Of a stretch of DNA of 35,888 bases, positions 15,797 to 24,359 are shown piece after piece. This DNA is from DTU064 sp045588245 (GTDB lineage Bacteria > Bacillota > Clostridia > Oscillospirales > CAG-272). The stretch is taken from NCBI GenBank assembly GCA_045588245.1, contig JAZNDW010000035.1, forward strand, positions 1-35,888, given 5' to 3'. The position numbers and the translations under genes were made by a program. The number at the start of each line of letters is the position of its first letter. The first letter of the stretch is position 1. The notes under the pieces are model-generated. The model did no database searches. It saw nothing but the letters and a program-made list of their open reading frames with translations, and was not told the DNA's origin.

Positions 15797-16348
15797 TTAT
15801 GCGTCGCCTTTGAGCATTTTTGCAAGCGTCTGCATATCGGTGAGCATGTCTTCCTTTTTGCGCGGATCGCGCAAAAGAGCTGACGGATGATAAAACGCCG
15901 CCATTTTGAAAGCTCCCTTCTCAAACCAAACGCCGTGCTCCTGCGTGATTTTGAAATCGGGCTTGATGAGCCGCATCGCGGCTATTCTGCCGAGGCAAAC
16001 GATGTACTTCGGCTTGATGATGCGTACCTGCTCGCGCAGGTACGGCATGCAGGCGTCGCCCTCCTCGGGAAGCGGATCGCGGTTCTTCGGCGGACGGCAT
16101 TTCAGAATGTTGGCGATGTAGACGTCGCCGCGGTCAATGCCGACGGCATCCAGATACGAATTGAGCAGCTTGCCGGCGCGTCCCACGAAGGGGATTCCCG
16201 TTGCATCCTCGTCGGCACCGGGAGCTTCGCCCACAAACATCAAGTTTGCGTTTACGTTTCCTGTGCCAAAGACAAGATTTGTCCGTGACTCGCATAGAGA
16301 ACACTTGCGGCACGCGGCACATTCGTTATATAGCTCATTATAGTCCAT
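15797..16348 (-). CDS. Family 4 uracil-DNA glycosylase (iron-sulfur type)
   Basis: A DNA repair enzyme that removes uracil from DNA. Motif A is GEAPGADEDATGIPFVGRAG (about 40-59), and the second motif is YHPSALLRD near the C-terminus. The N-terminus carries four cysteines in CAACRKCSLC (C10, C13, C16, C19), two of which, together with C in LKCRPPKNRDP and a cysteine about 15 residues on, should ligate the [4Fe-4S] cluster of the family 4/5 enzymes. Length 183 is typical. It has its own promoter upstream (16379-16407) and a GGAGG ribosome binding site, and is followed by a terminator, so it is likely monocistronic despite the GH3 gene just upstream. Some genomes misname such proteins as phage DNA polymerase-related. 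Confidence 0.92.
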   Translation of the reverse strand: MDYNELYNECAACRKCSLCESRTNLVFGTGNVNANLMFVGEAPGADEDATGIPFVGRAGKLLNSYLDAVGIDRGDVYIANILKCRPPKNRDPLPEEGDACMPYLREQVRIIKPKYIVCLGRIAAMRLIKPDFKITQEHGVWFEKGAFKMAAFYHPSALLRDPRKKEDMLTDMQTLAKMLKGDA

Positions 16349-16378
16349 AATTGCCTCCGAGGGTGTAGTTTACTGATA

Positions 16379-16407
16379 ATTATACCGAAAATACGTTAGT
16401 TTTTCAA
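16379..16407 (-). promoter_or_regulatory. Promoter of the uracil-DNA glycosylase gene
   Basis: On the minus strand, TTGAAA (16402-16407) and TATAAT (16379-16384) are 17 bp apart. The start near 16372 leaves a short leader of about 24 nt before the ATG. Confidence 0.8.
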
Positions 16408-16418
16408 GTGCGCGTGCG

Positions 16419-18446
16419 TTATTGCGCTTCAAAAACTATCTTGACCTCGCCGCACATAACGTCAAAGGCTCCCTTTTTGTAAACGGTCTTGCCGCGTTCG
16501 TCAACGTGCGAGAACGCACGGCGGTCCGTTTTGATCTTCACGGTACGCTCCTCGCCTGCGCGCAGGTGGACGCGGGTGAAACCGATGAGCTTCTTTATCG
16601 GTACGCGGCAGTCTGCGTCGCGCTCGTGATTGTAAAGGAGCACGACCTCGTCGCTGTCGCGGTCGCCGACATTCTTCACCTTCACGGTGAAGTCGGCGCC
16701 GCGCGCCTTTCTTATCGGGGTAAGCTCGGAATATTCAAATTCCGTGTAAGAAAGTCCGTGCCCGAACGGATAAAGCGGCGTGCCGCTGTAGAATTTATAC
16801 GTTCTGTTGTCCATTGAGTAATCCTCAAACGAAGGAAGATCGTCCGTTGAACGGTAGAAGGTCACAGGAAGTCGTCCCGAGGGCGACACCTTGCCGAAAA
16901 TGATGTCGGCAAGCGCCTCGCCTCCGCGTGCGCCGCCGTAGAAGAACTGTATAACGGCGCGTGACGCTTCGTCGACGCGGCAAAGATTCATGGCGCTGCC
17001 GCTACAGTTGACGGTGATGACAGGCTTGCCGCGCGCGGCGACAGCCTCAAAAAGCTTGCGCTGTGCTTCGGGAAGCTCAATGTCGGGCTTGTCACCGCCG
17101 TGACCGAACGAGCCTTCCTCGCCCTCGTAGGCGGGCGAAAGACCGACGCAGAGAATAACGACGTCGGCGCGGTCTGCGGCAAGCTCCGCGTCGCGCAGAT
17201 AATGCTCGTCCCAAGCGTCAACGTCGCCGCGGAAGTAGCGCGAGCCCTTGGCGTAGTAGACCTTGCCTTTGGCGGCACGCTTGATGCCCTCGAAAACGGT
17301 AACGGAATCAAACGGAGTTCCGTTATAGTTTCCAAGTAAAACGTCAACGTCGTCGGCATTCGGGCCGATGACGGCGATCTTGAGGTCGCGTGAGTTGGAA
17401 AGCGGCAGGATTCCGTCGTTTTTCAGCAAAACGATAGATTCACGAGCCATTTTCAGGTTCAGAGTGCGATGGCGCGGACAGTCAACGACGTTATACGGGA
17501 TAGCGTCGTATTCGCAGTCGTCGGCGAACATGCCAAGGCGGTAACGCGCCGTAAAGAGCTTGACGACAGCCTCCGTTATCGTCTCTTCGTCAATGAGTCC
17601 TGCGTCGTGCGCCGCAAGCAGCGACGCATACGCGGAACCGCAGTTGAGGACACAGCCCGCTTTGACGGCGATGGCGGAGCTTTCCGCAGGCGAGTCGGTG
17701 TAATGGTGATGAGCGTTGATGTCGTTGATGGCGCCGCAGTCGGAAAGATAATAGCCGCGGAAGCCAAAGGTCTTATATAAAATGTTTATAAGCACAGGCG
17801 AAGCACAGCAGGGCTCGCCGTTCGTTCTGTTGTAAGCACCCATAACGGCTGACGGGTCAGCCTTTTCCACGCAGTAGCGGAACGCTTCAAGATACGTTTC
17901 AAACATATCTTGCTTGTTTGCAACGGCATCGAAGTGGTGACGGAGCGATTCAGGACCGCTGTGAACGGCATAATGCTTCAAGGTTGCATCGAGCTTGCGG
18001 TATTTGCCATTGCCCTGAAGTCCTTTTACGAAGGCGGCACCCATGCGTCCTGTAAGATAGGGATCCTCGCCATAGGTCTCATGACCTCTGCCCCAACGGG
18101 GGTCGCGGAAAATGTTGATGTTCGGAGACCAGAACGTGAGTCCCTGATAGATCTGCGTACTGCCGTAACGGCGGTATTCGTTGTACTTCGCACGAGCCTC
18201 GTCCGATATCGCAACGGCGACGCGGCCGAGTAGGGAATCGTCGAAGGACGCCGCCATGGCGATAGCCTGCGGGAATACGGTTGCAACTCCCGAACGTGCA
18301 ACACCGTGGAGAGCTTCGTTCCACCAATTGTATTCGGGAACGCCAAGGCGTTCGATTGCGGGGGCTTCGTGCTTGAGCTGTGAGCACTTTTCAGCGAGAG
18401 TCATTTTTGCGACAAGCTGTCTTGCCAAAACTTCAAATTCGTTCAT
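16419..18446 (-). CDS. Glycoside hydrolase family 3 beta-glycosidase
   Basis: A GH3 enzyme that releases beta-linked sugars from the ends of oligosaccharides. The N-terminal barrel shows WWNEALHGVARSG, FRDPRWGRGHETYGEDPYL and KHYAVHSGPE; the catalytic nucleophile is D236 in YLSDCGAI. The second alpha/beta domain (IVLLKNDGILPLS onward) and a C-terminal fibronectin-type III-like domain (about 590-670) follow. No PA14 insert is present. The first-domain motifs resemble the beta-xylosidase/beta-glucosidase branch close to plant-type xylosidases, so xylan 1,4-beta-xylosidase is a likely activity, but substrate cannot be fixed from sequence. There is no signal peptide, so it acts in the cytoplasm on imported oligosaccharides. 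It follows the K+ uptake genes by 45 nt with its own AAAGGA site and may be read from their transcript. Confidence 0.92.
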   Translation of the reverse strand: MNEFEVLARQLVAKMTLAEKCSQLKHEAPAIERLGVPEYNWWNEALHGVARSGVATVFPQAIAMAASFDDSLLGRVAVAISDEARAKYNEYRRYGSTQIYQGLTFWSPNINIFRDPRWGRGHETYGEDPYLTGRMGAAFVKGLQGNGKYRKLDATLKHYAVHSGPESLRHHFDAVANKQDMFETYLEAFRYCVEKADPSAVMGAYNRTNGEPCCASPVLINILYKTFGFRGYYLSDCGAINDINAHHHYTDSPAESSAIAVKAGCVLNCGSAYASLLAAHDAGLIDEETITEAVVKLFTARYRLGMFADDCEYDAIPYNVVDCPRHRTLNLKMARESIVLLKNDGILPLSNSRDLKIAVIGPNADDVDVLLGNYNGTPFDSVTVFEGIKRAAKGKVYYAKGSRYFRGDVDAWDEHYLRDAELAADRADVVILCVGLSPAYEGEEGSFGHGGDKPDIELPEAQRKLFEAVAARGKPVITVNCSGSAMNLCRVDEASRAVIQFFYGGARGGEALADIIFGKVSPSGRLPVTFYRSTDDLPSFEDYSMDNRTYKFYSGTPLYPFGHGLSYTEFEYSELTPIRKARGADFTVKVKNVGDRDSDEVVLLYNHERDADCRVPIKKLIGFTRVHLRAGEERTVKIKTDRRAFSHVDERGKTVYKKGAFDVMCGEVKIVFEAQ

Positions 18447-18491
18447 GGTGGCATCCTTTCCTTATGTTATTGCGGTATAGATGTGTGAAAT

Positions 18492-19142
18492 TTATAAAAT
18501 GTCGGCAAGCTTCGTCAGGCGGTCGTTGCGTCCGAGGACAGAAACGGTATCGCCTGCGGCGAACGGTGTGTTTGGACTAGGGGAGATTTCAAGTGAACCG
18601 TCGTGGCGGCAGGAGATGACGGTGACGTCATATTTTTTTCTGACGTCAAGCTGAAGGAGGGATTTTCCGACCCAGCTTTTCGGAACAGGGATCTCGGCGA
18701 TCGAATAATCGTCTGAATATTCGATATACTCAATAACGTTCGGGATAGTCAGCGAGCGCGAAAGCTTTTCTGCTGTGTCAAGCTCGGGGAAGATGATGCG
18801 GTCTGCACCGATCTTTTCAAGCACGCGCTTGTGCTTTTCGTCTGCGGCACGTGCGATGACGTGGCGCACACCAAGCTCTTTACACATAAGGGTCAGCATG
18901 ATGCAGTCATTGACGTTTGAAACCATGCCGAGAATGACGCAGTCGAAGTTTGTGACGCCGATTCGCTTCAAAACTTCCTCGTTTGTGGGCTCAGCGACAA
19001 TGGCGGTTGTGACGTTGTCGGAAATGGCGTTGATGATGTCGGGGTTTCTGTCAACGACGGTGACGTGTGCGCCGTTTTTATAAAGAAGTGTTGCCAGATT
19101 GCGTCCGAATTTGCCAAGTCCTATAATGCAAAAGCTTTTCAT
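18492..19142 (-). CDS. trkA: Potassium uptake regulatory subunit TrkA/KtrA
   Basis: Cytoplasmic gating ring subunit of a Trk/Ktr potassium transporter. It has an N-terminal RCK/TrkA-N domain with the nucleotide-binding motif IIGLGKFGRNLA (residues 6-17) followed by the acidic VVDRNPD, and a C-terminal TrkA-C domain (about 135-216). One N plus one C domain in 216 residues is the KtrA-type size, half that of Escherichia coli TrkA. It lies 27 nt downstream of the membrane subunit. The TrkA-C domain of Firmicutes KtrA binds c-di-AMP; whether this one does is not visible. Confidence 0.92.
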   Translation of the reverse strand: MKSFCIIGLGKFGRNLATLLYKNGAHVTVVDRNPDIINAISDNVTTAIVAEPTNEEVLKRIGVTNFDCVILGMVSNVNDCIMLTLMCKELGVRHVIARAADEKHKRVLEKIGADRIIFPELDTAEKLSRSLTIPNVIEYIEYSDDYSIAEIPVPKSWVGKSLLQLDVRKKYDVTVISCRHDGSLEISPSPNTPFAAGDTVSVLGRNDRLTKLADIL

Positions 19143-19169
19143 TTATGTAACCAATCCTTTCTGTGTAGC

Positions 19170-20543
19170 TTATATGGGGAAGTGAGCGTCCGCATATCTG
19201 ATAACGTCGGATCTGCTTGCGTTTTTCATTGAGATAGCGTACGTGACGGTGAGTATACCGACACGCCCGAAAAACATCAGCGTTGCATTCTGCATTAGTG
19301 CCGCAGGCGGCAGCATAGGCGTCAATCCGAGCGAAAGTCCTACCGTGCCCGAAGCCGAAAACGTTTCAAAGAGGGCTGCCGTCATTGAAGTGCCGCACGT
19401 TGATGAGAGCGTGATCGCGGCTGCAAGGGTGACGGCGAGCTGAATGACGATGACGGATAGCGCCTTTTTTACGTCGGCGGAGGGAATGCGTCTATGGAAG
19501 ACGTTGACCTCGTCGCCGCCGCGCGCCGTCGTTATGATTGCGAGAATGACGGTTGTAAACGTTACGACCTTAACACCGCCCGCCGTGGAGCCTGCTCCGC
19601 CGCCGATGAACATAAGGATCATCATGAAATATTGTGTCGGTTCCGTCATTGTGCCAAAGTCAACGGTGGAAAATCCCGCCGTTCGGAGCGTGACGGAGGC
19701 GAAAAGCGACGAAAGAAGCTTTTCGCCGACGGTGTAGGCGCCGATGGAGTCGGCGTTGTTCCATTCAAGGAGCGCCGTCAAGAAAGCTCCGCCGAAAATG
19801 AGGATCGCCGACGAGATCAGCATAAGGCGGGAATAAACGGAAAGACGGGTACGCTTTGTGATCCACGCTTTTATATCGTCCAAAACGACAAAACCGATGC
19901 CGCCGATTATGATGAGGGCGCATAGCGTCAAGGAAACGAGCGCGTCGCCGTAAAACGGCGTCATGCCCCCGAACGCCCCCGAATAATCGCCGAGAACGTC
20001 AAAGCCTGCGTTACAGAAAGCGGAAACAGAATGAAAAACGGAGACGTATATGCCGTGCCGCCAACCGAAAAGCGGAACGAAACGCACCGCAAGAACGACG
20101 GCGCCTACGGCTTCAAAAAAGACGGTGCCGCCAATGATGCGCCGTGCCAGCGAATCGAGGTCGGAATACGTGTCAACGGAGAGGGATTCTGCCAAGAGCA
20201 AGCTCTCCTTCGGCGACATACGGCGGCGCATAATGCCCGAAAGCAGTGCTGCTATCGTCATAAATCCAAGTCCGCCCGTTTGTATCATGAAAAGGATAAC
20301 AACCTGCCCGAAAACGGACCAGTGAAGTGCCGTGTCAACGGAAACGAGGCCCGTCACACAGGTGGCGGACACCGCCGTGAAAAGTGCGTCGTACCACGGA
20401 GTCGGGGTCCCGTCGGCGCTTGCCGCGGGCGTCATCAGGAGTATGGCGCCGACGGCGATTACGGACAGAAACCCGAAAACGAGTATTTTTGCCGTATCTA
20501 TACGTCGGGGTTTTTCCCGACGGGGAGCTTTTTTATGAACCAT
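19170..20543 (-). CDS. trkH: Potassium uptake membrane subunit TrkH/KtrB
   Basis: The pore-forming subunit of a Trk/Ktr-type K+ (or Na+-coupled K+) uptake system. About 457 residues with 8-10 hydrophobic helices and four pseudo-repeated selectivity loops; visible ones include SATCVTGLVSVDTA, SAFCNAGFDVLGDYSG and SVTLRTAGFSTVDFG, and the gate region GGGAGSTAGGVKV. The start is the ATG at 20543. An in-frame ATG at 20654 is rejected because it lies inside the -35 box of the promoter. The ribosome binding site AAGGAAGG is about 15 nt upstream, somewhat distant. The gene is controlled by a strong promoter overlapped by two palindromes. The terminator at 20744-20775 isolates it from the GH97 gene. 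Confidence 0.9.
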   Translation of the reverse strand: MVHKKAPRREKPRRIDTAKILVFGFLSVIAVGAILLMTPAASADGTPTPWYDALFTAVSATCVTGLVSVDTALHWSVFGQVVILFMIQTGGLGFMTIAALLSGIMRRRMSPKESLLLAESLSVDTYSDLDSLARRIIGGTVFFEAVGAVVLAVRFVPLFGWRHGIYVSVFHSVSAFCNAGFDVLGDYSGAFGGMTPFYGDALVSLTLCALIIIGGIGFVVLDDIKAWITKRTRLSVYSRLMLISSAILIFGGAFLTALLEWNNADSIGAYTVGEKLLSSLFASVTLRTAGFSTVDFGTMTEPTQYFMMILMFIGGGAGSTAGGVKVVTFTTVILAIITTARGGDEVNVFHRRIPSADVKKALSVIVIQLAVTLAAAITLSSTCGTSMTAALFETFSASGTVGLSLGLTPMLPPAALMQNATLMFFGRVGILTVTYAISMKNASRSDVIRYADAHFPI

Positions 20544-20596
20544 AATATGAGAAAGCTGCCTTCCTTTATAGAAATGCTGTATTTGAAGTAAGCTAC

Positions 20597-20625
20597 GTTT
20601 ACAGTAAACTACGTTTACAGTAAAC
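20597..20625. promoter_or_regulatory. Tandem palindromic operator at the trkH promoter
   Basis: GTTTACAGTAAAC occurs twice (20597-20609 and 20613-20625), an exact 16-bp repeat including the TAC or TAC-like linker. Each unit is a perfect palindrome GTTTAC-N-GTAAAC. A degraded third unit (GTAAGC) follows on the left. Placed directly after the -10 box and covering the predicted start, they look like repressor binding sites. The repressor is unknown. Confidence 0.7.
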
Positions 20626-20654
20626 ATTATACCACCGATCACATCACACTTCAA
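20626..20654 (-). promoter_or_regulatory. Promoter of trkH-trkA
   Basis: On the minus strand, TTGAAG (20649-20654) and TATAAT (20626-20631) are 17 bp apart. The predicted start near 20619 falls inside the tandem palindromes. Confidence 0.8.
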
Positions 20655-20743
20655 CGCATGAGAAATAATTTTTCAAAATGTGACCTTAGTATTTGTAATT
20701 GTGACGTTTTTGACGCAGGACAAGCTCCGTGCCGTCAAAACAA

Positions 20744-20775
20744 GCTCCCCGTAAAGCCACAGCTTTACGGGGAGC
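20744..20775. terminator. Terminator downstream of the GH97 gene
   Basis: A perfect 14-bp stem GCTCCCCGTAAAGC/GCTTTACGGGGAGC with a 4-nt loop. T-rich flanks lie on both sides (GTTTTT on plus, TTGTTTT on minus). It ends the minus-strand GH97 transcript 17 nt past the stop codon. Confidence 0.85.
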
Positions 20776-20791
20776 GTTTTTATACGTGCGG

Positions 20792-23700
20792 TCACTTTTT
20801 TTCATTTGAGATGCCGATCATGTCAATGTCGGGCGCGTAGGCGGAGTTATTTGAGAACATAACGGTGTTCTCGCCTGCCAAAAGCTCGACTTCGATCGAA
20901 ACGGAGGCGGGATTAGCGAAGCTGCCGCTGTTGAGGTTTGTAAGCTCGTATGTGTCCTCGCCATTGACGGTGAGAGTAACTTTACGGTTTTCGCCCGTGC
21001 AGTAGTAGAGCACGAGAGTGTAGGTGCCTGCCTCATCAACGGTTATCTTGTTGATGGTGAGCGTGTTGCCTGCGCCGAGTCCGACGTAGCCGACCTTTGC
21101 GCCGCCGGAGCACGTGGAGGAGCTCTGATTTACGGCAGCGCCCTTCTTCGTGTTGACGGAGGCTTCGGCTTCATAATACGTGTAACTATCGTAGTCGATG
21201 GTGCCTTCTACGTGCGTGTCAATGTCGCGCTTCGTGATGATAACGGCGGCGCCGCCCGCATCAAGGAGCGAGAGCTCAAGCGTGTCGGCGGCGGATACGG
21301 TGCGTTCCTCAATCACAAGACGGGAGCCGTCTTCCTTGTCGCGGTAGATGTAGGCGTTATATTCACCGCCACCGAGGAAGGAAAGCGGAACGGATGCCGT
21401 TTTTGCTTCAAGCGTCATCGCGCCGATGTACCAATCCTCGCCCGAACGGCGGGCTACGGTGATGTACTCGCCGGGATAACCCTCGATGAGAGTCGATTCA
21501 TCCCACTGTACGGAGAGGTTATTAAGGAAGGACAGACCGTTATAAAGCTTATACGATGCGGCGGAGGACGCAAGGTGCTGCAGTCCCGATTCGTAAACGA
21601 CCGTCATCGCAAGGCCGAAGCCGTGCGTCGATTCGTTGCTGCCGACCTTCGTTGCAACGGGTGTGTAGTCCATCGGACCGCAGATGTTGCGCGTGAAGGG
21701 GAACGTGAGGCAGCTTTCGATCGTGGGAAGCGCGCTCCACTTGTGATTTTCTTCTCCGAGAACGGCTTCAACTGTCAGAATGTTCGGGTACGTGCGCGAT
21801 TCTCCGCCCGGATGAACACAGCCGTGATACAGGAGCATCAAGCGGTTTTCGGCAGCACAGATCGCGGTGTTTTCCATAACCTGCAGAACGTTCGGTGCGT
21901 CGGATTCAAAATAGTCCGTCTTGATTCCGCGAACTCCTGCGTCAGCCCACGATTTGAAGAGCTTTTCAAGGTTAGTCTGGTTTTTGATGTCGCGGTAGTT
22001 TACCCAAACGAAAAGTCCGACGCCCCTTTCCTCAGCGTATTCGCACATCTCGCCTATACGGCTCTCAAATGCGCGCCAATATGCGTCAAGGCAAACGTAT
22101 TCCCAGCCGTTTGCGGCTGCGAAATCTATGTATTCGATGTGCTTGTTATAGTTATTCTGTTCGCCTTCTTCTGCCCACCAGCTCCAGGCAACTCTGCCGG
22201 GCTCGATGTAGGAGGTGTCGGCGAAGAGCTCTTCGTCAGCTTCGGGGTTGAGGTCCATGATGATGGTGCTTTCAGTGAACTCTTCAAGGTCATCGGAGAT
22301 GACGAGGACGCGCCACGGCGTAGAGAAGCCGTTGCGTGTCTTAACCGACGTTATATCGATGTGACCGGGGCGGTCGAGCTCGCCCGTTGCTTCGCGGTTG
22401 GGGTCGCGGTCAAGGCCGAAGTCCCAACGCAATGAAATCGAGCCGCTTTCCGTTTGCAGTCCGCAGGCGCAGTAGTCACCGCCGTTGTTGATGATGCCCG
22501 CCTGAGCAATGAGCATCCAATACTCGCCCGTGTTGACGAGCATGGGAGTTGAGAGCTTCGAGGTGAGCGATTCAAGCTGACTCTTGTTGCGCTTCACAAA
22601 TTCGGCTTCATACGTTGCATTAATGGCATGAGACCACGTACGCGACGTTGACGTCAGCACAACTTCGGAATATTCGCGTGTGACGGTGATCTTTTCGGAG
22701 TCACCGAAGGTGACGTTTTCATATTTGTACGCAACGCCGTCGTCGAAGACACGGATAACGAAATCGAAGGAGCCGTCCTCGCCCTCAAGGGTGAAGCGGA
22801 GCTCGTTGTGCTCATCGGTAGCCGTTGCGTTCATACCGGTGATGATGTCGTAGGTCTCCTTGACGTAATCCGTGTCAATGGAGCCCTCGCGGACCTTCAG
22901 CGTCTCTTTGAGTACGCCTTCCTTTGCCTCAAATCCGATAAGCGAGTTGCGAACGATAACGGAGTCGCCCTCCGCTACGGAATAATAATATCTCTGTGCG
23001 TCGTCGCGGCGGATCGTTACGACGGTTTGTCCGTCGGGGGATGTAACCGTAAGTCCGTCAACGACCTCAAGGGGAGTGTTGCCGAGATAGGAGTCAAGGT
23101 CTTCAACGGTTGTTTCAGCTTCGCCGGTTGTGTCGATGTTGTCGCCGTTAAAGTTCCAGATGTAGTCGGCGTACGTGCGAATGACGGTGTCGGGGTCGAG
23201 CGCCTGCGAATAAACGCGGATGTCACCCACACAGCCAACGAAGTTGGGGGTGTCGCCGTAAACGGAATTGCCGATGGAGGTGTTGACGTACTGCGGCAAC
23301 AGATTTTCGCCGTTATTGTAGTCGCCGAAAAGGTAATTGAGCGCGGAAGAAATGTTGCTTCCGTCTGAGGAATTCTTCGTGACCTTCGTTTCTTCGCCGT
23401 TGACGTAGATGTTCATCCCGTCCTTGGAGATAGAGATGATGACCTCAGACCACTTGCCCTTGGCGATAGCGGAAGTCGTGCCCGTGAAACGGGGCTTGTG
23501 TCCGTTGGGCTCGGAGTAAGCTCTGTCGTCGCCCGCGACACCGTTATTATAGGTGGCGGTGGCGTTGTAAACGCCGTTTATGGTTCTGCCTCCGACGAAT
23601 ACGCGGACGTTACCGCCGACGGTGAGCGAAATTTCGGGAGCGTCATACCACGCCGTGTCACCGGCGCCGTAACCGCAAAGGTTTGTCTGAAATATATTAG

Positions 23701-24157
23701 AAAGCGAATTTGCACCTTTGTCGGGTTTGACGTAGAATTTTACGGTGAAGCCCTCTGTGGCTTTTGACCAGACGTCGTTCGGGAGCTTGAGGTAGCCGTC
23801 GCCACCGTCAAGCTTGACGACGTTTTTGCCGAGATCCTCGTCGTAAACGAGACTGATTCCCTCGTCGTAAAGGACCGCGTCGCCTGCAACGGTGCCGGAG
23901 CTGTATATCTTCACGCCGTCCCACGATTCGACCTCGGGAAGCTCAACGAGGTTGAATTCTTCCTCTATGATGTCGCCGATGTCGGGGACGTCGGTGCCCT
24001 CGGTGTCGGCTGCGGATCCGGACTCTTTTTCCGTGTCTGTTCCCGTGTCGGTGGAGTCGTCGTTATCGACGGGATCACCGCCGCAAGCAGCAAGCGAAAA
24101 CAGGAATGATGCTGCGAGCAGCATTGAAACTATTTTTCTGATCGTCGTGCAGTTCAT
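20792..24157 (-). CDS. Secreted GH97 glycosidase lipoprotein with accessory domains
   Basis: A 1121-residue surface lipoprotein. A signal peptide with lipobox LAAC (lipidated C25) leads into an Asp/Thr/Ser linker (to about 65). Then come a concanavalin/laminin-G-like domain (about 80-345), a GH97 N-terminal domain starting near VTSPDGQTVVTIRRDD, the GH97 barrel with RVAWSWWAEEGEQNNY and FVWVNYRDIKNQ, and a C-terminal beta domain followed by a CBM6/35-like module (about 1000-1118). GH97 has inverting (Glu base) and retaining (Asp nucleophile) branches. Here GIKTDYFESDAP offers D748 and ILTVEAVLGEE offers E797, fitting the retaining branch, which includes alpha-galactosidases. With galK in the same window that is a sensible guess, but not proof. 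GH97 is best known from Bacteroidetes; lipid anchoring here is by a Gram-positive-style signal. It has its own promoter and terminator. Confidence 0.88.
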   Translation of the reverse strand: MNCTTIRKIVSMLLAASFLFSLAACGGDPVDNDDSTDTGTDTEKESGSAADTEGTDVPDIGDIIEEEFNLVELPEVESWDGVKIYSSGTVAGDAVLYDEGISLVYDEDLGKNVVKLDGGDGYLKLPNDVWSKATEGFTVKFYVKPDKGANSLSNIFQTNLCGYGAGDTAWYDAPEISLTVGGNVRVFVGGRTINGVYNATATYNNGVAGDDRAYSEPNGHKPRFTGTTSAIAKGKWSEVIISISKDGMNIYVNGEETKVTKNSSDGSNISSALNYLFGDYNNGENLLPQYVNTSIGNSVYGDTPNFVGCVGDIRVYSQALDPDTVIRTYADYIWNFNGDNIDTTGEAETTVEDLDSYLGNTPLEVVDGLTVTSPDGQTVVTIRRDDAQRYYYSVAEGDSVIVRNSLIGFEAKEGVLKETLKVREGSIDTDYVKETYDIITGMNATATDEHNELRFTLEGEDGSFDFVIRVFDDGVAYKYENVTFGDSEKITVTREYSEVVLTSTSRTWSHAINATYEAEFVKRNKSQLESLTSKLSTPMLVNTGEYWMLIAQAGIINNGGDYCACGLQTESGSISLRWDFGLDRDPNREATGELDRPGHIDITSVKTRNGFSTPWRVLVISDDLEEFTESTIIMDLNPEADEELFADTSYIEPGRVAWSWWAEEGEQNNYNKHIEYIDFAAANGWEYVCLDAYWRAFESRIGEMCEYAEERGVGLFVWVNYRDIKNQTNLEKLFKSWADAGVRGIKTDYFESDAPNVLQVMENTAICAAENRLMLLYHGCVHPGGESRTYPNILTVEAVLGEENHKWSALPTIESCLTFPFTRNICGPMDYTPVATKVGSNESTHGFGLAMTVVYESGLQHLASSAASYKLYNGLSFLNNLSVQWDESTLIEGYPGEYITVARRSGEDWYIGAMTLEAKTASVPLSFLGGGEYNAYIYRDKEDGSRLVIEERTVSAADTLELSLLDAGGAAVIITKRDIDTHVEGTIDYDSYTYYEAEASVNTKKGAAVNQSSSTCSGGAKVGYVGLGAGNTLTINKITVDEAGTYTLVLYYCTGENRKVTLTVNGEDTYELTNLNSGSFANPASVSIEVELLAGENTVMFSNNSAYAPDIDMIGISNEKK

Positions 24158-24208
24158 TTTGATGCTGTATCTCCTTTGTTTTTGGTGTCAAAATAACGTG
24201 TATATATT

Positions 24209-24237
24209 ATTATAATATATATGTACTGATTTTTCAA
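24209..24237 (-). promoter_or_regulatory. Promoter of the GH97 gene
   Basis: On the minus strand, TTGAAA (24232-24237) and TATAAT (24209-24214) are 17 bp apart, in a very A/T-rich stretch. The start near 24202 leaves a leader of about 45 nt with AAAGGAG before the ATG. Confidence 0.75.
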
Positions 24238-24324
24238 TGTCATATCTTATAGATGATGTATTTTTCGCCCGGTGGGGGAGGGGTGCGGCATACTTGCGTG
24301 CCGTTCTGTGCTTTATTTTTCCGC

Positions 24325-24353
24325 TTTACAAAGATAAGCAAATGTGATATAAT
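24325..24353 (+). promoter_or_regulatory. Promoter of the hyd maturation operon
   Basis: TTTACA (24325-24330) and TATAAT (24348-24353) are 17 bp apart. The predicted start near 24360 gives an untranslated leader of about 167 nt ahead of the TM1266-type gene. Confidence 0.8.
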
Positions 24354-24359
24354 AAAGAT

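Noticed and set aside
20544..20654. Upstream ATG for trkH
   Set aside because: It lies in the -35 box, upstream of the predicted transcription start, so it would not be in the mRNA.
21212..22435. 407-residue frame inside the GH97 gene, opposite strand
   Set aside because: Lies wholly within a recognised catalytic domain and shows no family features.
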